DNA of 64,000 nucleotides from Vibrio sp. SCSIO 43136 (lineage in GTDB: Bacteria; Pseudomonadota; Gammaproteobacteria; Enterobacterales; Vibrionaceae), in the NCBI RefSeq assembly GCF_023716565.1, contig NZ_CP071849.1:868001-932000 (forward strand). Direction: 5' to 3'. Both the position numbers and the translations under genes were made by a program. The notes beneath the pieces were generated by a model that saw only the letters and a program-made list of their open reading frames with translations, made no database searches and was not told the origin of the DNA. This document shows positions 26,116 through 35,842 of this stretch, in pieces (position 1 is the stretch's first letter; each line of letters starts with the position of its first letter).

Positions 26116-27666
26116 TTAATCTTTACGGAACATTTCGAGCATACGTTTGGTTACCGTAAAGCCACCAAAGATATTAATACTCGCAATCAAAACAGCGATA
26201 AACGATAGGAAGGTAACCACACCATTCCCTTGACCAATTTGTAGTAGCGCACCCACGACGATAATGCCTGAAATAGCGTTAGTTACTGACATTAGAGGGG
26301 TATGGAGAGCGTGTGTTACATTCCAAACTACGTAGTAACCCACCACACATGCCAATACAAATACAGTGAAGTGTGCAAGGAATGCAGCTGGAGCTACTGA
26401 AGCTACCCAACCAAATGCACCAACTGCTGCAGCTAGACCAACGATCTTCTTCACAGGAGATACTGGTTCTTCAACTTTCTCTTCTTTTGGTGCAGGAGCC
26501 GCTTGTGGTTTAGCCTCTGGCTGTGCCGAAACCTGAATTGGCGGCGCAGGCCAAGTAACTTCACCTTCTTTAACGACAGTCACACCGCGAAGTACTACGT
26601 CTTCGAAGTCGATATCGATGTTGCCATCTTTTTCTTTACATAGAAGCTTTAGAAGGTTAACCAGGTTAGTGCCGTAAAGTTGAGAAGACTGAGTTGGTAG
26701 GCGACCAACCATATCGGTGTAACCGATCACCTTAACGCCATTTTCAGTAGTAATTACTTTATCAGCGACGGTGTACTCACAGTTACCACCATTAGCCGCA
26801 GCAAGGTCAACAATTACACTGCCCGCTTTCATGCTGTCGACCATCTCTTTGGTGATCAAGCGTGGTGCAGGACGACCCGGGATAAGAGCCGTGGTAACGA
26901 TGATATCAACATCTTTCGCTTGAGCTGCGTACAACTCTTCCGCTTTCTTGTTGAATGCATCTGACATTTCTTTTGCATAGCCATCACCAGCGCCAGTGTC
27001 TTCTTGGAAATCGACTTCCAAGAATTCTGCACCCATGGATTGAACTTGCTCTTTTACTTCTGGACGTACGTCAAATGCACGAACAATCGCACCTAGACTG
27101 CCCGCTGCGCCGATCGCAGCAAGGCCAGCAACGCCAGCACCAGCAACAAGAACTTTTGCAGGCGGAACTTTACCCGCAGCAGTGATTTGCCCTGTAAAGA
27201 AACGGCCGAACTCGTGAGCTGCTTCAACAACAGCACGGTAACCTGCGATGTTAGCCATTGAACTCAACGCATCTAGTGCCTGAGCACGAGAGATGCGAGG
27301 AACAGAATCCATCGCCATTACATTAATGTTCTTACTTGATAGCGCTTCCATTAATTCTGGGTTTTGTGCCGGCCAGATAAAGCTGACTAGGCTAGCCCCC
27401 TCTTTAATTTTGGCTACTTCGTTGTCATCACCTTCAAAAGTTGGCGCATTAACCTTCAAAATCAGGTCTGCGTTCCAGACTTCTGTTGCATCAACGATAG
27501 TGGCACCAGCGGCTTCAAAAGAAGCATCATCAAAACTGGCTAACGCACCTGCGTTACTTTCTACTGAGACCTCAAATCCCAGCTTTAATAGCTGCTCGAC
27601 CGTTTTAGGCGTCGCAGCAACTCGTGATTCACCTACGAGTATTTCTCTAGGCACACCAATTTGCAT
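26116..27666 (-). CDS. pntA: NAD(P) transhydrogenase subunit alpha
   Basis: A 516-residue subunit. Residues 1 to about 380 form the cytosolic NAD(H)-binding domain I, related to alanine dehydrogenase: [20 protein letters not shown], the nucleotide-binding segment [20 protein letters not shown], and [21 protein letters not shown] Pro/Glu/Lys-rich linker (about 385-405) leads to a C-terminal membrane part with four spans. It is first in the pntAB operon; its promoter should lie in the AT-rich spacer to the right (27667 onward). It supplies NADPH at the expense of the proton gradient. Confidence 0.96.
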   Translation of the reverse strand: MQIGVPREILVGESRVAATPKTVEQLLKLGFEVSVESNAGALASFDDASFEAAGATIVDATEVWNADLILKVNAPTFEGDDNEVAKIKEGASLVSFIWPAQNPELMEALSSKNINVMAMDSVPRISRAQALDALSSMANIAGYRAVVEAAHEFGRFFTGQITAAGKVPPAKVLVAGAGVAGLAAIGAAGSLGAIVRAFDVRPEVKEQVQSMGAEFLEVDFQEDTGAGDGYAKEMSDAFNKKAEELYAAQAKDVDIIVTTALIPGRPAPRLITKEMVDSMKAGSVIVDLAAANGGNCEYTVADKVITTENGVKVIGYTDMVGRLPTQSSQLYGTNLVNLLKLLCKEKDGNIDIDFEDVVLRGVTVVKEGEVTWPAPPIQVSAQPEAKPQAAPAPKEEKVEEPVSPVKKIVGLAAAVGAFGWVASVAPAAFLAHFTVFVLACVVGYYVVWNVTHALHTPLMSVTNAISGIIVVGALLQIGQGNGVVTFLSFIAVLIASINIFGGFTVTKRMLEMFRKD

Positions 27667-27907
27667 TGTCTTTCCCTACTATTGGCAAATGAATTGTCTT
27701 TGTTTTAACTAAGCAAGACATGGACTTCAAGCTTTTTGTAATAAAAATACAAAATTTCATTACATATAACTGAATGCTACAGGCAATCTTCCCTTGATTC
27801 GCGTAAGAAAACAACGCCAAACTACGCTAAACAGAGGTCCAACCAGCTCTATTTTGGGCGTTTATCGGCTACTCTTGCGCCAATCGCTGTTTTTTGCAAC
27901 AGAATAC
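27667..27907. other. Spacer upstream of pntA, no gene
   Basis: About 240 bases between the pntA start and the terminator of the HlyU-family unit. No ORF with a ribosome binding site was found on either strand. It should hold the pntAB promoter, but no clear -35/-10 pair can be singled out. Confidence 0.4.
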
Positions 27908-27940
27908 AAAAAGAGCCAGCAGAAAAAAGTCTGCTGGCTC
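27908..27940 (-). terminator. Terminator after the HlyU-family gene (leftward)
   Basis: An 11-base stem, GAGCCAGCAGA (27913-27923) and TCTGCTGGCTC (27930-27940), with an A-run at 27908-27912 serving as the T-run on the minus sense. Confidence 0.88.
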
Positions 27941-27990
27941 ATAAAAAGTTACAATTAGTGCAATTGAATATAACAGTTACTTCAAACTAA

Positions 27991-28275
27991 TTAGTTAAAG
28001 ATGCCCTCACCCATCTGGTCGATGAATAGTTGAGCCTTTTTCAACATGAACTCATTTGCATCTTGTTCAGATGGCAGTAAGTCAGAACGAATAAACTTAT
28101 GCTCTTTAACCTCACCCTCAGGGTACGCTTTAGTGATTCGACCACAGATTCGATACTGGCCGCCTTCAGATTGCGCTTCTTGATAGATATTAAAGCCTTT
28201 GTACTCAACAGGCTCTACTGATTTTGGTGCCGCATCTTTTTTGCTGCCACCGAACAGTTTTGAAAACAAACCCAC
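27991..28275 (-). CDS. HlyU-family (PF10115) small protein
   Basis: A 94-95 residue protein, GLFSKLFGGSKKD at the start, then KGFNIYQEAQSEGGQYRICG and ending FIDQMGEGIFN, matching the Pfam family named after HlyU. This family is structurally unrelated to the ArsR-type HlyU regulator and its function is unproven. No membrane span. The start is a GTG: 28275 has GGAGGG five bases ahead, while a second GTG at 28281 would overlap the stop of the ComFB-family gene by four bases (GTGA). In either case it is coupled to that upstream gene. Confidence 0.78.
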   Translation of the reverse strand: MGLFSKLFGGSKKDAAPKSVEPVEYKGFNIYQEAQSEGGQYRICGRITKAYPEGEVKEHKFIRSDLLPSEQDANEFMLKKAQLFIDQMGEGIFN

Positions 28276-28277
28276 AA

Positions 28278-28667
28278 TCACCCTCCATTGTTGGATTGAC
28301 TACGTTTCAGTAATGGTTCTTCGTACCACTCTAACTCGTTGTCTTCAAAGCGTCTAGGTTTGCTATAGATTACGGGGAGTTCGTCTGAGCGCGCTTCACG
28401 CCTGTCATTATCGAGCATGGTTTCTGCACCATCGAGAGCCGCATCAACTTGTTTATTAATAGCTACAAACTTCTCTTCAGGTAAGGATGATAGGAAATCT
28501 ATGTCGTGTCTGATGTAGATGGGCCTTAACTGATTAAGCGTAATACAGGCGAGATCTGCCAGTTGATCCGATGAGTACTTATCGGTGTAGTATTCTAGTG
28601 CCAAGCGATGGCCGACTAAAGTTTCCATGTAATTGTGAACATCAACACTGATCTGCATATATTTCAT
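28278..28667 (-). CDS. ComFB-domain protein
   Basis: A 129-residue cytosolic protein. Residues about 8-65 fit the ComFB family (VHNYMETLVGHRLALEYYTD, then ACITLNQLRPIYIRHDIDFL), with the conserved N/H-YME-LV start and LNxLxPxYxxH core, but most of the cysteines seen in other members are absent (only Cys41 remains). The tail is acidic and basic and looks flexible. ComFB was named for a Bacillus competence locus; I recall recent reports that ComFB-domain proteins bind cyclic dinucleotides. It lies in an operon with the HlyU-family gene and diverges from a diguanylate cyclase gene, which fits that idea. The role is inferred. Confidence 0.75.
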   Translation of the reverse strand: MKYMQISVDVHNYMETLVGHRLALEYYTDKYSSDQLADLACITLNQLRPIYIRHDIDFLSSLPEEKFVAINKQVDAALDGAETMLDNDRREARSDELPVIYSKPRRFEDNELEWYEEPLLKRSQSNNGG

Positions 28668-28942
28668 CCCTCAAGTCGAAGCAGGTTTTATTGCATTTAT
28701 ACCCTATGCAATCGCATTTACCTATCCATAGCTAGTGCTATTGAACGGATTTGCATCAGTTGTGCATTAAGTCACACACTTTTTCTTAATAAGTTTAGCA
28801 AAGTACTTGGAAAATAGCGGAATAAAAGTATCCTTATGTTTCTCCTAGTGTGCGCAATTCAAACGTGATGTTTCGGTTGCTACCCCTTGTAAGCCGAGTG
28901 TAGCAAACCTTATGAACACGTTTTCATCAAAACTACTCTGAT

Positions 28943-30178
28943 ATGCCCAAAATATCGAATTACTCTAATTTGTTTCGCTTTTTAGCCCCTATCCTCATGG
29001 CCTTGGGGAGCATTACGAGTATCGATTTGCTCAGCAATATCGCTGAGGATAACTTAAGCTTCGTTATTCACCTTCCGTACTTACTTTTTGGTGTGGCGTT
29101 GCTACTATGCCAAAGCTTTAGTCAAGGTCGCATGGGGATGTTAGCTGTCGCAATGACGCTAGCTTACTATTTTGTACAAACACGTCTTCAAGTGCCATTA
29201 TCGGTAGGAACGACTCGCTTAGAGTTCAGTATCTTGGCATTCTTGTTACCCGTTGCCTGTGTCATCGTCTATGCATTTCCAAATAAACGATTTTTTTCAA
29301 CGTCAGGGTATATCTATTCCGCATTAATGGTGGGATTTGCGTTGTGGGGCTATTTAACCATTACCCACTTCACGATGATGGATGACCATGCACTCTGGGA
29401 TGGGTTACTGTTTACCATCGAAGAATTTTCTCGACTACCTTTCTTAGCTGTTCTATACAGCATCATTTTTGTCGGTATAAGTGCCATTATGGTACTTACA
29501 CGAAATGAAGCTATCGACAGCAGCGTTTACTCGAGCCTGCTATTTTCAACACTTACATTTTGCTTCTTCCATCTAGCCTTCATATCTTCGATATTCTTTA
29601 CTTGTGCTGGTATCTTGCTGATTTATAACATCATATCAACCAGTCACAAGTTAGCATTTATCGATCAATTGACGGAGATCCCTAGCCGTCGAGCGCTAGA
29701 AAATGAAATGGCGCATCTAGGTAAACATTTCGCTATTGCAATGCTTGATGTCGACCATTTTAAGAAATTTAATGACACTCATGGTCACGATACTGGTGAC
29801 CACGTATTAAGGCTGGTTGCGAAGAAAATGCGCGCTACACGGGGTAATGCAAAAGTATACCGTTACGGTGGTGAAGAGTTCACAGTCTTGTTTAAAGGTA
29901 AAGATTCTGAAGACACTTTAGAGTTTTTGGAGGAACTTAGAGAAAGCATCGCTGAATATGACATGGTGGTGAGGAACAAGAGCCAACGCCCTAAAGATGA
30001 TAAAGTCGGCTCTGCAAATCGTTCTTCCGGTTCTCGCGACAAAACTGTCAAAGTGACCATCAGCATTGGCGTAGCAGACACTAGCCATAGTCGCTCCCCA
30101 TACAAAGTTCTTAAAGTGGCCGATGAAGCTCTATATAAGGCGAAAAAGAAAGGGCGTAATTGCGTCGTTGCTATCTAG
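28943..30178 (+). CDS. Membrane-bound diguanylate cyclase (GGDEF)
   Basis: A 411-residue protein with about six to seven membrane spans in residues 10-235 and a C-terminal GGDEF domain. The active-site motif is GGEEF (residues 309-313). The DxxxFKxxND metal/base segment reads DVDHFKKFNDTHGHDTGD. The inhibitory I-site is not conserved: RGNA occupies the place of RxxD (300-303), so product inhibition at that site is unlikely. It makes cyclic di-GMP from GTP, with the membrane part as an unknown sensor. A low-complexity basic insert (about 353-370, KSQRPKDDKVGSANRSSGSR) interrupts the domain. The start has no obvious ribosome binding site. Confidence 0.88.
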   Translation: MPKISNYSNLFRFLAPILMALGSITSIDLLSNIAEDNLSFVIHLPYLLFGVALLLCQSFSQGRMGMLAVAMTLAYYFVQTRLQVPLSVGTTRLEFSILAFLLPVACVIVYAFPNKRFFSTSGYIYSALMVGFALWGYLTITHFTMMDDHALWDGLLFTIEEFSRLPFLAVLYSIIFVGISAIMVLTRNEAIDSSVYSSLLFSTLTFCFFHLAFISSIFFTCAGILLIYNIISTSHKLAFIDQLTEIPSRRALENEMAHLGKHFAIAMLDVDHFKKFNDTHGHDTGDHVLRLVAKKMRATRGNAKVYRYGGEEFTVLFKGKDSEDTLEFLEELRESIAEYDMVVRNKSQRPKDDKVGSANRSSGSRDKTVKVTISIGVADTSHSRSPYKVLKVADEALYKAKKKGRNCVVAI

Positions 30179-30186
30179 TTGACAAT

Positions 30187-30213
30187 AAAAAAGCCACCTC
30201 AGGTAGCTTTTTT
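30187..30213. terminator. Bidirectional terminator between two cyclase genes
   Basis: Stem AAAAAAGCCACCT and AGGTAGCTTTTTT (30187-30213) with one mismatch and a 2-base loop centre; A- and T-runs on both sides serve both convergent genes. Confidence 0.82.
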
Positions 30214-30218
30214 ATTGC

Positions 30219-31181
30219 TTATACATCTTTTGTCACGACTTGATAACCATCTCGCCCAGAGTGCTTAGCCTGATAAAGCGCTTGGTCAGCTACCTGAAAT
30301 ACATCGTCCGTGGTCTCCCTACCCGTTGGTATCAAACTATACGCTCCTTGTGACACGGTAACGCAACTTGAGACTGTCGATTCTCGGTGAGGAATTGCAA
30401 GATCTGAAATGGCCATACGAATCCGATTCACTTGTTTCTCGGCATAGTTTCCGTCTGAGTTGCTCATGATAATGGCAAACTCTTCGCCACCATAACGTCC
30501 GACAAACTCCCCCGTTCGTGTAAATAGCTTGTTGAGCAGGTCAGCCAAACGTTGCAAACAACTGTCGCCTTCGATATGCCCATAGGTATCGTTATAAGCT
30601 TTGAAAAAGTCGACGTCTAACAGAACGACCGTCATTGGTAATCGGTGCCTACCATGCCAAGAAATCATCTTCTGCATTTCGTCGTTGATGTAGCGGCGGT
30701 TATAGACTTTTGTCAGACCATCTTCATTGACTTGCTTACGAAGATTGCTGTTCATTGATTCAAGTTGAGCAGTCGCAAGTTTAAGCTCTCGACGCATTGA
30801 AGCAATCCTCTGCATCGCAACCAGTTTTGCGTTGAGTACTAGCTTGTCGACAGGCTTGATTAAGTAGTCATCTCCGCCAGCTTCGATAGCTCGAGCAATC
30901 ATAGCGGGTTCTTCGTGGCTACTTAGAAAAATGATAGGTACCCACTCTTCGTATTTGTTACGAAGATGTTTGGCGACTTCGAAGCCGTCCATTTCAGGCA
31001 TGCTAATGTCTAGTAGGATAAGCTCGGGCTCAAAGGAAGGATAAAGCTCTAGTGCTCGAGCGCCACTCTCAGCCATTTCTACACTATGACCAAGTTGCTT
31101 GAGTCGAATGGCGAGTTGCATGCGCTCTACTTGCAAATCATCGACCAGCAAAATGCGAATCGATGCACTGGATAGTTCCAT
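30219..31181 (-). CDS. Response regulator diguanylate cyclase (REC-GGDEF)
   Basis: A 320-residue protein: receiver domain (about 8-125) with Asp58 as phospho-acceptor (ELILLDISMPEMDGFE) and YLIKP for the conserved lysine, a short coiled linker (about 130-150), and a GGDEF domain with GGEEF at 231-235. The I-site position holds RTGE (222-225) rather than RxxD, a conservative change whose effect is uncertain. It would make cyclic di-GMP on phosphorylation. No cognate kinase is beside it. It is a single-gene unit, with AAGGGA just before the ATG. Confidence 0.9.
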   Translation of the reverse strand: MELSSASIRILLVDDLQVERMQLAIRLKQLGHSVEMAESGARALELYPSFEPELILLDISMPEMDGFEVAKHLRNKYEEWVPIIFLSSHEEPAMIARAIEAGGDDYLIKPVDKLVLNAKLVAMQRIASMRRELKLATAQLESMNSNLRKQVNEDGLTKVYNRRYINDEMQKMISWHGRHRLPMTVVLLDVDFFKAYNDTYGHIEGDSCLQRLADLLNKLFTRTGEFVGRYGGEEFAIIMSNSDGNYAEKQVNRIRMAISDLAIPHRESTVSSCVTVSQGAYSLIPTGRETTDDVFQVADQALYQAKHSGRDGYQVVTKDV

Positions 31182-31355
31182 AAGTCCCTTTACCTAATGT
31201 TTTGTTTGTACGCAGGAAAATGATGACTTCCAAACGCCTTTACACTTCAATATAGCACGCAAAATTTTGAATCTGCTAGATATTTGATCGCAGAAGTTGA
31301 CTTTTACCCACAAGCCAATAGGATCTCGGTTTTAGAACACACTTAGGACAAAACC

Positions 31356-31796
31356 ATGTCAGAGCAAAACCCATCAACAGAGCCAACTAAAGTTGATCTA
31401 GACAGCTTATCTCCAGAGCTGCAAGCAGTTATCAAATTTGACGATGTGCCTGAAGAACTTTATCACATGGTAGCATCCATCCATGAGGTTGCAGAAGAAG
31501 CCGTACGCGAAGTTTGGAACACACTTCCAGCAAGTGCTCAAAACATTCTTGATAGCTTTGAGCAATTTCATGCCCTTGTGTCTGTAGGCCAAGCGTTTGC
31601 TGGCATTGGTGTTATGGAAGAGTTTGAAACTTTGAAGCTTCCTGAAGATATGACTGACGAGCAAAAAGCAGAGTACCGTTCACAATTATTAGATCAATCT
31701 TTACACAACAGTGTTAAAGATATGGCTAAACAAGTGAAAAAAGCTCGCCGTGACCCTATTCTAAAGCGCGAGTTTAAAGACGTTTTTGCGAAATAA
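31356..31796 (+). CDS. DUF3069 family protein
   Basis: A 146-residue soluble, strongly acidic and helical protein: VDLDSLSPELQAVIKFDDVP near the start, then AEEAVREVWNTLPASAQNIL, and a basic C-terminal helix (VKKARRDPILKREFKDVFAK). It agrees with DUF3069, present in vibrios and related gamma-proteobacteria, with no known function. No signal peptide. It is a single gene with its own terminator. Confidence 0.72.
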   Translation: MSEQNPSTEPTKVDLDSLSPELQAVIKFDDVPEELYHMVASIHEVAEEAVREVWNTLPASAQNILDSFEQFHALVSVGQAFAGIGVMEEFETLKLPEDMTDEQKAEYRSQLLDQSLHNSVKDMAKQVKKARRDPILKREFKDVFAK

Positions 31797-31814
31797 TTTG
31801 CGTTCATAAATATC

Positions 31815-31842
31815 AAAAGCCACTGATTTAGTGGCTTTTTTT
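31815..31842 (+). terminator. Terminator after the DUF3069 gene
   Basis: Stem AAAAGCCAC (31815-31823) and GTGGCTTTT (31831-31839) with a 7-base loop and a T-run to 31842. Confidence 0.88.
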
Positions 31843-31977
31843 GTGTCTTAAATTTGAGATCTATGACCACTAATGCATAGTTTTACCAATCATTAATTGA
31901 TCATTCACAAACTTAAGTTAATAATTCAGGCGAGGATAACAAAAATAAATTCCTTTAAACGGATTAAGGATACTTTT

Positions 31978-32973
31978 ATGAAAAAGCAGTTACTGACACT
32001 ATCTATTCTCGCCGCTCTTCCATTGACACTTTCAGCACAAACATACGTGGGTGGTAAGGCCGGATACTCTTTCCTTAAAAATAGCTGTGTTGCATCAGAG
32101 CCTTGTGATGATACAAGCGTAGGCTTCGGTGGATACCTTGGCTACCAATTCGACCCAGCAATCGCAATCGAACTTGGCGTCGAAAAAATCGGTGATTTCA
32201 AAACAAACTATGGCGCGGGCACTGAACTTAATGGTGACCTAACTCAAGTCACACTTGCGCCTAAATTTAATGCTCCAATTACAAGCGGCCTAGATTTCTA
32301 CGGTAAACTTGGTGCTAGCTTCTCTAAATACAAGTCGGATGACAACTTTGGTTTGCTGTCTGCTCTTGGTCTTGAGTACTTTATCAACAAAAACCTTTCA
32401 ACGCGCTTAGAATACCAAATGACAACGCCTTTGAGCTTTGAAACCAACAGTGGTATTTCTGCAAACCTAGTAAGCTTAGGCCTGACATACAAATTTGGCG
32501 CTCCAGAGCCAATGATGGTGAAAGAAGAGCCAATGCCAGAACCAATGCCGATGGCTGAACCTAAGCCTGAGCCAGCTCCGGAGCCAGTTGTGGCTGCTGT
32601 CGCAGCAACAACAGTGACGTTCCAGTCTCAAAAAGATGTGGAATTGTTTGAAACTGGCAGTAATAAGCTAAGTGATAGCGCATTGCATCAGTTCGATGAC
32701 GTGGTTGAAACTCTGTTGAAGTACCCTCAAGCTGAAGCCACTGTTGTTGGTCATACAGATTCAAAAGGCGCTGCTGCATTTAACCAAAAACTTTCGGAGC
32801 AACGTGCTCAAGCCGTTGCCGATTACATCGAATCTAAAGGCGTAGCTGCTGATCGTCTAACTATTCGTGGTGACGGTGAAGCCAACCCAATTGCAACCAA
32901 TGACACTGCTGCGGGCCGTAAAGAAAACCGCCGTGTTGAAGTAACTATTGAAGAATTTACAGTAGAAAAGTAA
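31978..32973 (+). CDS. ompA: OmpA family outer-membrane protein
   Basis: A 331-residue porin-like protein. Signal peptide MKKQLLTLSILAALPLTLSA, an eight-strand OmpA barrel (about 21-175: YVGGKAGYSFL to LGLTYKFG), a Pro/Glu/Met-rich hinge (about 180-205), and an OmpA_C peptidoglycan-binding domain (about 213-325) with VVGHTDSKGAAAFNQKLSEQ and an AGRKENRRVEV end, including the Asp and Arg that hold diaminopimelate. The frame is open further upstream, but the ATG at 31978 starts the signal peptide and follows an AAGGA sequence. It tethers the outer membrane to the cell wall. Confidence 0.93.
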   Translation: MKKQLLTLSILAALPLTLSAQTYVGGKAGYSFLKNSCVASEPCDDTSVGFGGYLGYQFDPAIAIELGVEKIGDFKTNYGAGTELNGDLTQVTLAPKFNAPITSGLDFYGKLGASFSKYKSDDNFGLLSALGLEYFINKNLSTRLEYQMTTPLSFETNSGISANLVSLGLTYKFGAPEPMMVKEEPMPEPMPMAEPKPEPAPEPVVAAVAATTVTFQSQKDVELFETGSNKLSDSALHQFDDVVETLLKYPQAEATVVGHTDSKGAAAFNQKLSEQRAQAVADYIESKGVAADRLTIRGDGEANPIATNDTAAGRKENRRVEVTIEEFTVEK

Positions 32974-32996
32974 ATAAATTCAGACACTATGAAAGA

Positions 32997-33024
32997 AAAC
33001 GACCCTTTTTAGGGTCGTTTTTTT
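32997..33024 (+). terminator. Terminator after ompA
   Basis: Stem AAACGACCC (32997-33005) and GGGTCGTTT (33012-33020) with a 6-base loop and a T-run to 33024. Confidence 0.9.
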
Positions 33025-33063
33025 GTCTATAGTTATTTTAACAACGTCAATTGAGTACCCAAT

Positions 33064-34704
33064 ATGAAGTGGATAAATAATCTCACCCTGAAATCCAAAA
33101 TAGCATTGCCCGTCCTTGTTCTTGTTATTGTCTTTTCGGCACTGCTTTTCCATGCGGTATCTTTGCTCAACCAACAAAAAGATATTGAACAAAAAATTAG
33201 CCAGGTCTACCAACCCGTCACAGAGTCTCTCACCCAGTTATCACTGACTTTATACAGAGCCTCCGAAATTGCTCATGACTTGTCTTACGATTTTGCAGCG
33301 AAAGATAACTTGAGCAAGTATCGACAAATGCACCAAGCCGCAGTCACAAACGGTGAGACCTTGGTGAGATCACTTAGAGAATTATCTAACAGCACTGAGT
33401 TGCCATCAACACAACAAAATTCGTTACGTACTTTGTTAAGTCATTATGATAGTGCAATGTCTTCTTACGGTACGTTATATACCTCGGACGACCCAGGCAG
33501 CGTATTTTTCTCAAAACGAAGTGACCTCAAGTCCGATTTTGAACAGACAAGTAGTGATCTAACGTCACTTATTGAGCAACTAACGCAGTTGCAAACGCAA
33601 AAAATAATGGAAAGTCGTGCGCTATCTGAATCTGCAGCTTCTACCTTGATTTATGGCGGCGCGATCGCAACAGTAATTGCATTGGTAGTTGCATGGTCTA
33701 TTGGTGGCTGGGTGACTTCCCCGATTAAGACTTTACAGCACTCATTAGAAGACATCGCTAAAGGTGAAGCCGATTTAACTAAACGTTTACCAAGTATGTC
33801 CACTGACGAGATTGGTCAGTTAAGCACAGCATTTAATCAATTTCTCGAATCGATGCACTCCACTATCACGGAAGTAATTATTACCTCAAACTCAGTGCGT
33901 GCAGAAATGGAAAATATTCGTAGCCTTACTCAAGGCATCGTGATGTATGTATCCAATCAACAAGGTGAAAGCGACCAAGTGTCCCATTCAGCCAATGAAG
34001 TGAGTCAAATAAGTGACGTGGTCACAGGTAATGCCAACAATACCGCATCTCTGAGTCATCAAGGTTTGGAAGAGATATCTAATGCTAAATCCTTGCTAGA
34101 TAACACAGTCACTTCACTAGCGACACTTGAATCTCAAATCAAAGTCGGTGGTGAAGTTATCGGTAATCTTGATTCCAATGTGAACAGTATCGTCAGTTTA
34201 TTGGATGTCATCGTCGAAATCGCTGACCAAACCAATTTGCTGGCACTGAATGCCGCAATAGAGGCCGCTCGTGCCGGTGAACAAGGACGTGGATTTGCTG
34301 TAGTTGCTGATGAAGTAAGAGCGCTCGCAGGAAAAACCCAACAGAGTACTGACCAAATTCAGCAAACCATTAATCAATTAAAATCAGCAGCCAATGAGGC
34401 TGTGAATGCGGTCAACACCAGTTTAGAAACCGGAGAAAGTACGGTCGCTCTCTCCCATCAAGCCAGTGATAGATTAAGTTCAGTTACCACTGCCATCGAG
34501 AGTATCGTACAAGGGAGCCAAGAGATTGAATCTTCTTCGTCGCAGCAAAACCAGTTGGCAAACGAAGTGGCTCAACATATGCAAAGCATCATAGAGAGCA
34601 GTTATCAAATGGTTGAGATGGTCAGTAGCGCAGAAAATGCCTGTGAAATGTTGGCGACCCAATGTGAAGCATTGGATAATCTAGTGGCGAAGTTTGAAGT
34701 GTAA
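33064..34704 (+). CDS. Methyl-accepting chemotaxis protein
   Basis: A 546-residue chemoreceptor. First membrane span about 12-34, a periplasmic helical sensor region (about 35-190), second span about 193-216, HAMP domain (about 215-267, ending [16 protein letters not shown]), then the cytoplasmic signalling coil. The highly conserved hairpin tip reads [20 protein letters not shown] and [20 protein letters not shown]. It signals through CheA/CheW. The ligand cannot be told from the sequence. No pentapeptide (NWETF type) methyltransferase tether is seen at the C-terminus, which ends VAKFEV. It is a single-gene unit. Confidence 0.95.
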   Translation: MKWINNLTLKSKIALPVLVLVIVFSALLFHAVSLLNQQKDIEQKISQVYQPVTESLTQLSLTLYRASEIAHDLSYDFAAKDNLSKYRQMHQAAVTNGETLVRSLRELSNSTELPSTQQNSLRTLLSHYDSAMSSYGTLYTSDDPGSVFFSKRSDLKSDFEQTSSDLTSLIEQLTQLQTQKIMESRALSESAASTLIYGGAIATVIALVVAWSIGGWVTSPIKTLQHSLEDIAKGEADLTKRLPSMSTDEIGQLSTAFNQFLESMHSTITEVIITSNSVRAEMENIRSLTQGIVMYVSNQQGESDQVSHSANEVSQISDVVTGNANNTASLSHQGLEEISNAKSLLDNTVTSLATLESQIKVGGEVIGNLDSNVNSIVSLLDVIVEIADQTNLLALNAAIEAARAGEQGRGFAVVADEVRALAGKTQQSTDQIQQTINQLKSAANEAVNAVNTSLETGESTVALSHQASDRLSSVTTAIESIVQGSQEIESSSSQQNQLANEVAQHMQSIIESSYQMVEMVSSAENACEMLATQCEALDNLVAKFEV

Positions 34705-34711
34705 TAAAGAT

Positions 34712-34737
34712 TGGCGTGCGGTAGACACGCCATTTTT
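34712..34737 (+). terminator. Terminator after the chemoreceptor gene
   Basis: Stem TGGCGTG (34712-34718) and CACGCCA (34726-34732) with a 7-base loop and five T residues; it touches the stop of the convergent modC gene. Confidence 0.8.
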
Positions 34738-35842
34738 AATCCATTGGGACAGCAACAATATCGCGCTGAGTGACACTGACGCCTTTGAGTTGAGCATAGA
34801 CCGAACTACCCACCTTGAGTTTGAGATCATCTACCGCCCATTGGGTTAAGTTCGCCCAAAGTATCTTATCTCCTGCCACTTTAAGGCCAATTGAAACACT
34901 GCTTCTTTCTTTGCCACCTTGGGTTTCAATCGCTGAAATCGTAGCGGGAATAATATTACGAATAGATGTTAATTCAGGCTTAATCAATGATATCGACACA
35001 TCATTTGCGCGAACCTGAACTCTAACGCTTCCATCAATAGGTGCAGATATTCTTTGTACCCATAAATGACATTCTTTAGAAAGAGCAATTTGGGTCAAAG
35101 AATACTGTTCATGGTGATGACACACTGTGGCCTCAAAAACGGTACTTTGCTCTGAGAAGGATTGCCAAGGTTTCATCGCCTGTGATTGCCAAACATTTTC
35201 CAAGCTACCACAACTAAGTAGCTTACCTTTCTCAAGCACCAGCATATGATCCGCCAGACGCAGAATTTCGTTTAAGCTATGGGTGACGTAAACAATCGGG
35301 ACCGACAGGTGTTGGCTTAATTGCTCCAAGTAAGGCATCACCTCGCGCTTTCTTGGCAAATCTAATGATGCAAGTGGCTCATCCATAATTAACAGCGAAG
35401 GTTTGGACAAAAGTGCTCTGGCGATGGCCACTCGCTGCTTCTCTCCCCCAGAAAGTTGATGAGGCTTGCGAGCTAATAAGTGGCGGATACCTAACAATTC
35501 GACTGTGGTATCAAACTCGCTAAGGTCTAATTCTTTGGGGCTGCCGTAGGTTAAGTTCCCATGAACACTGTAATGCGGGAACAAACGCGATTCCTGAAAC
35601 ACGTAACCAATACGTCGATGCTCTACGGGAACATCAATGCCTTGATGGCTATCAAATAGCACTCGTCCATTCACCTCGATCGTGCCTCGGTCAGGATTTG
35701 TCAATCCACTTATGGCATTGATAAAAGAGGTCTTCCCTGCACCAGAACGACCAAACACAGCAGTAATCCCCTTACCTGGCAGTTTACAGCTTATCTTTAA
35801 ACCCAGTTCACCAAGAGACTGCTCGATATTTATATTAATCAT
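34736..35842 (-). CDS. modC: Molybdate ABC transporter ATPase
   Basis: A 368-residue ATPase: Walker A GRSGAGKTS (about 32-40), signature LSGGEKQRVAIARAL, Walker B LLIMDEPLASLD, and a C-terminal Mop-like (TOBE) domain (about 295-365) that binds molybdate or tungstate and can regulate transport. The ATG at 35842 is used rather than a longer frame because it aligns with known ModC starts and overlaps the modB stop by eight bases, implying coupling. It is the last gene of cobQ-modABC. Confidence 0.94.
   Translation of the reverse strand: MININIEQSLGELGLKISCKLPGKGITAVFGRSGAGKTSFINAISGLTNPDRGTIEVNGRVLFDSHQGIDVPVEHRRIGYVFQESRLFPHYSVHGNLTYGSPKELDLSEFDTTVELLGIRHLLARKPHQLSGGEKQRVAIARALLSKPSLLIMDEPLASLDLPRKREVMPYLEQLSQHLSVPIVYVTHSLNEILRLADHMLVLEKGKLLSCGSLENVWQSQAMKPWQSFSEQSTVFEATVCHHHEQYSLTQIALSKECHLWVQRISAPIDGSVRVQVRANDVSISLIKPELTSIRNIIPATISAIETQGGKERSSVSIGLKVAGDKILWANLTQWAVDDLKLKVGSSVYAQLKGVSVTQRDIVAVPMD

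Noticed and set aside
27991..28275. Calling the PF10115 gene the hemolysin regulator HlyU
   Set aside because: The well studied Vibrio HlyU is an ArsR-type winged helix; this small protein has no such fold, and only the family name is shared.
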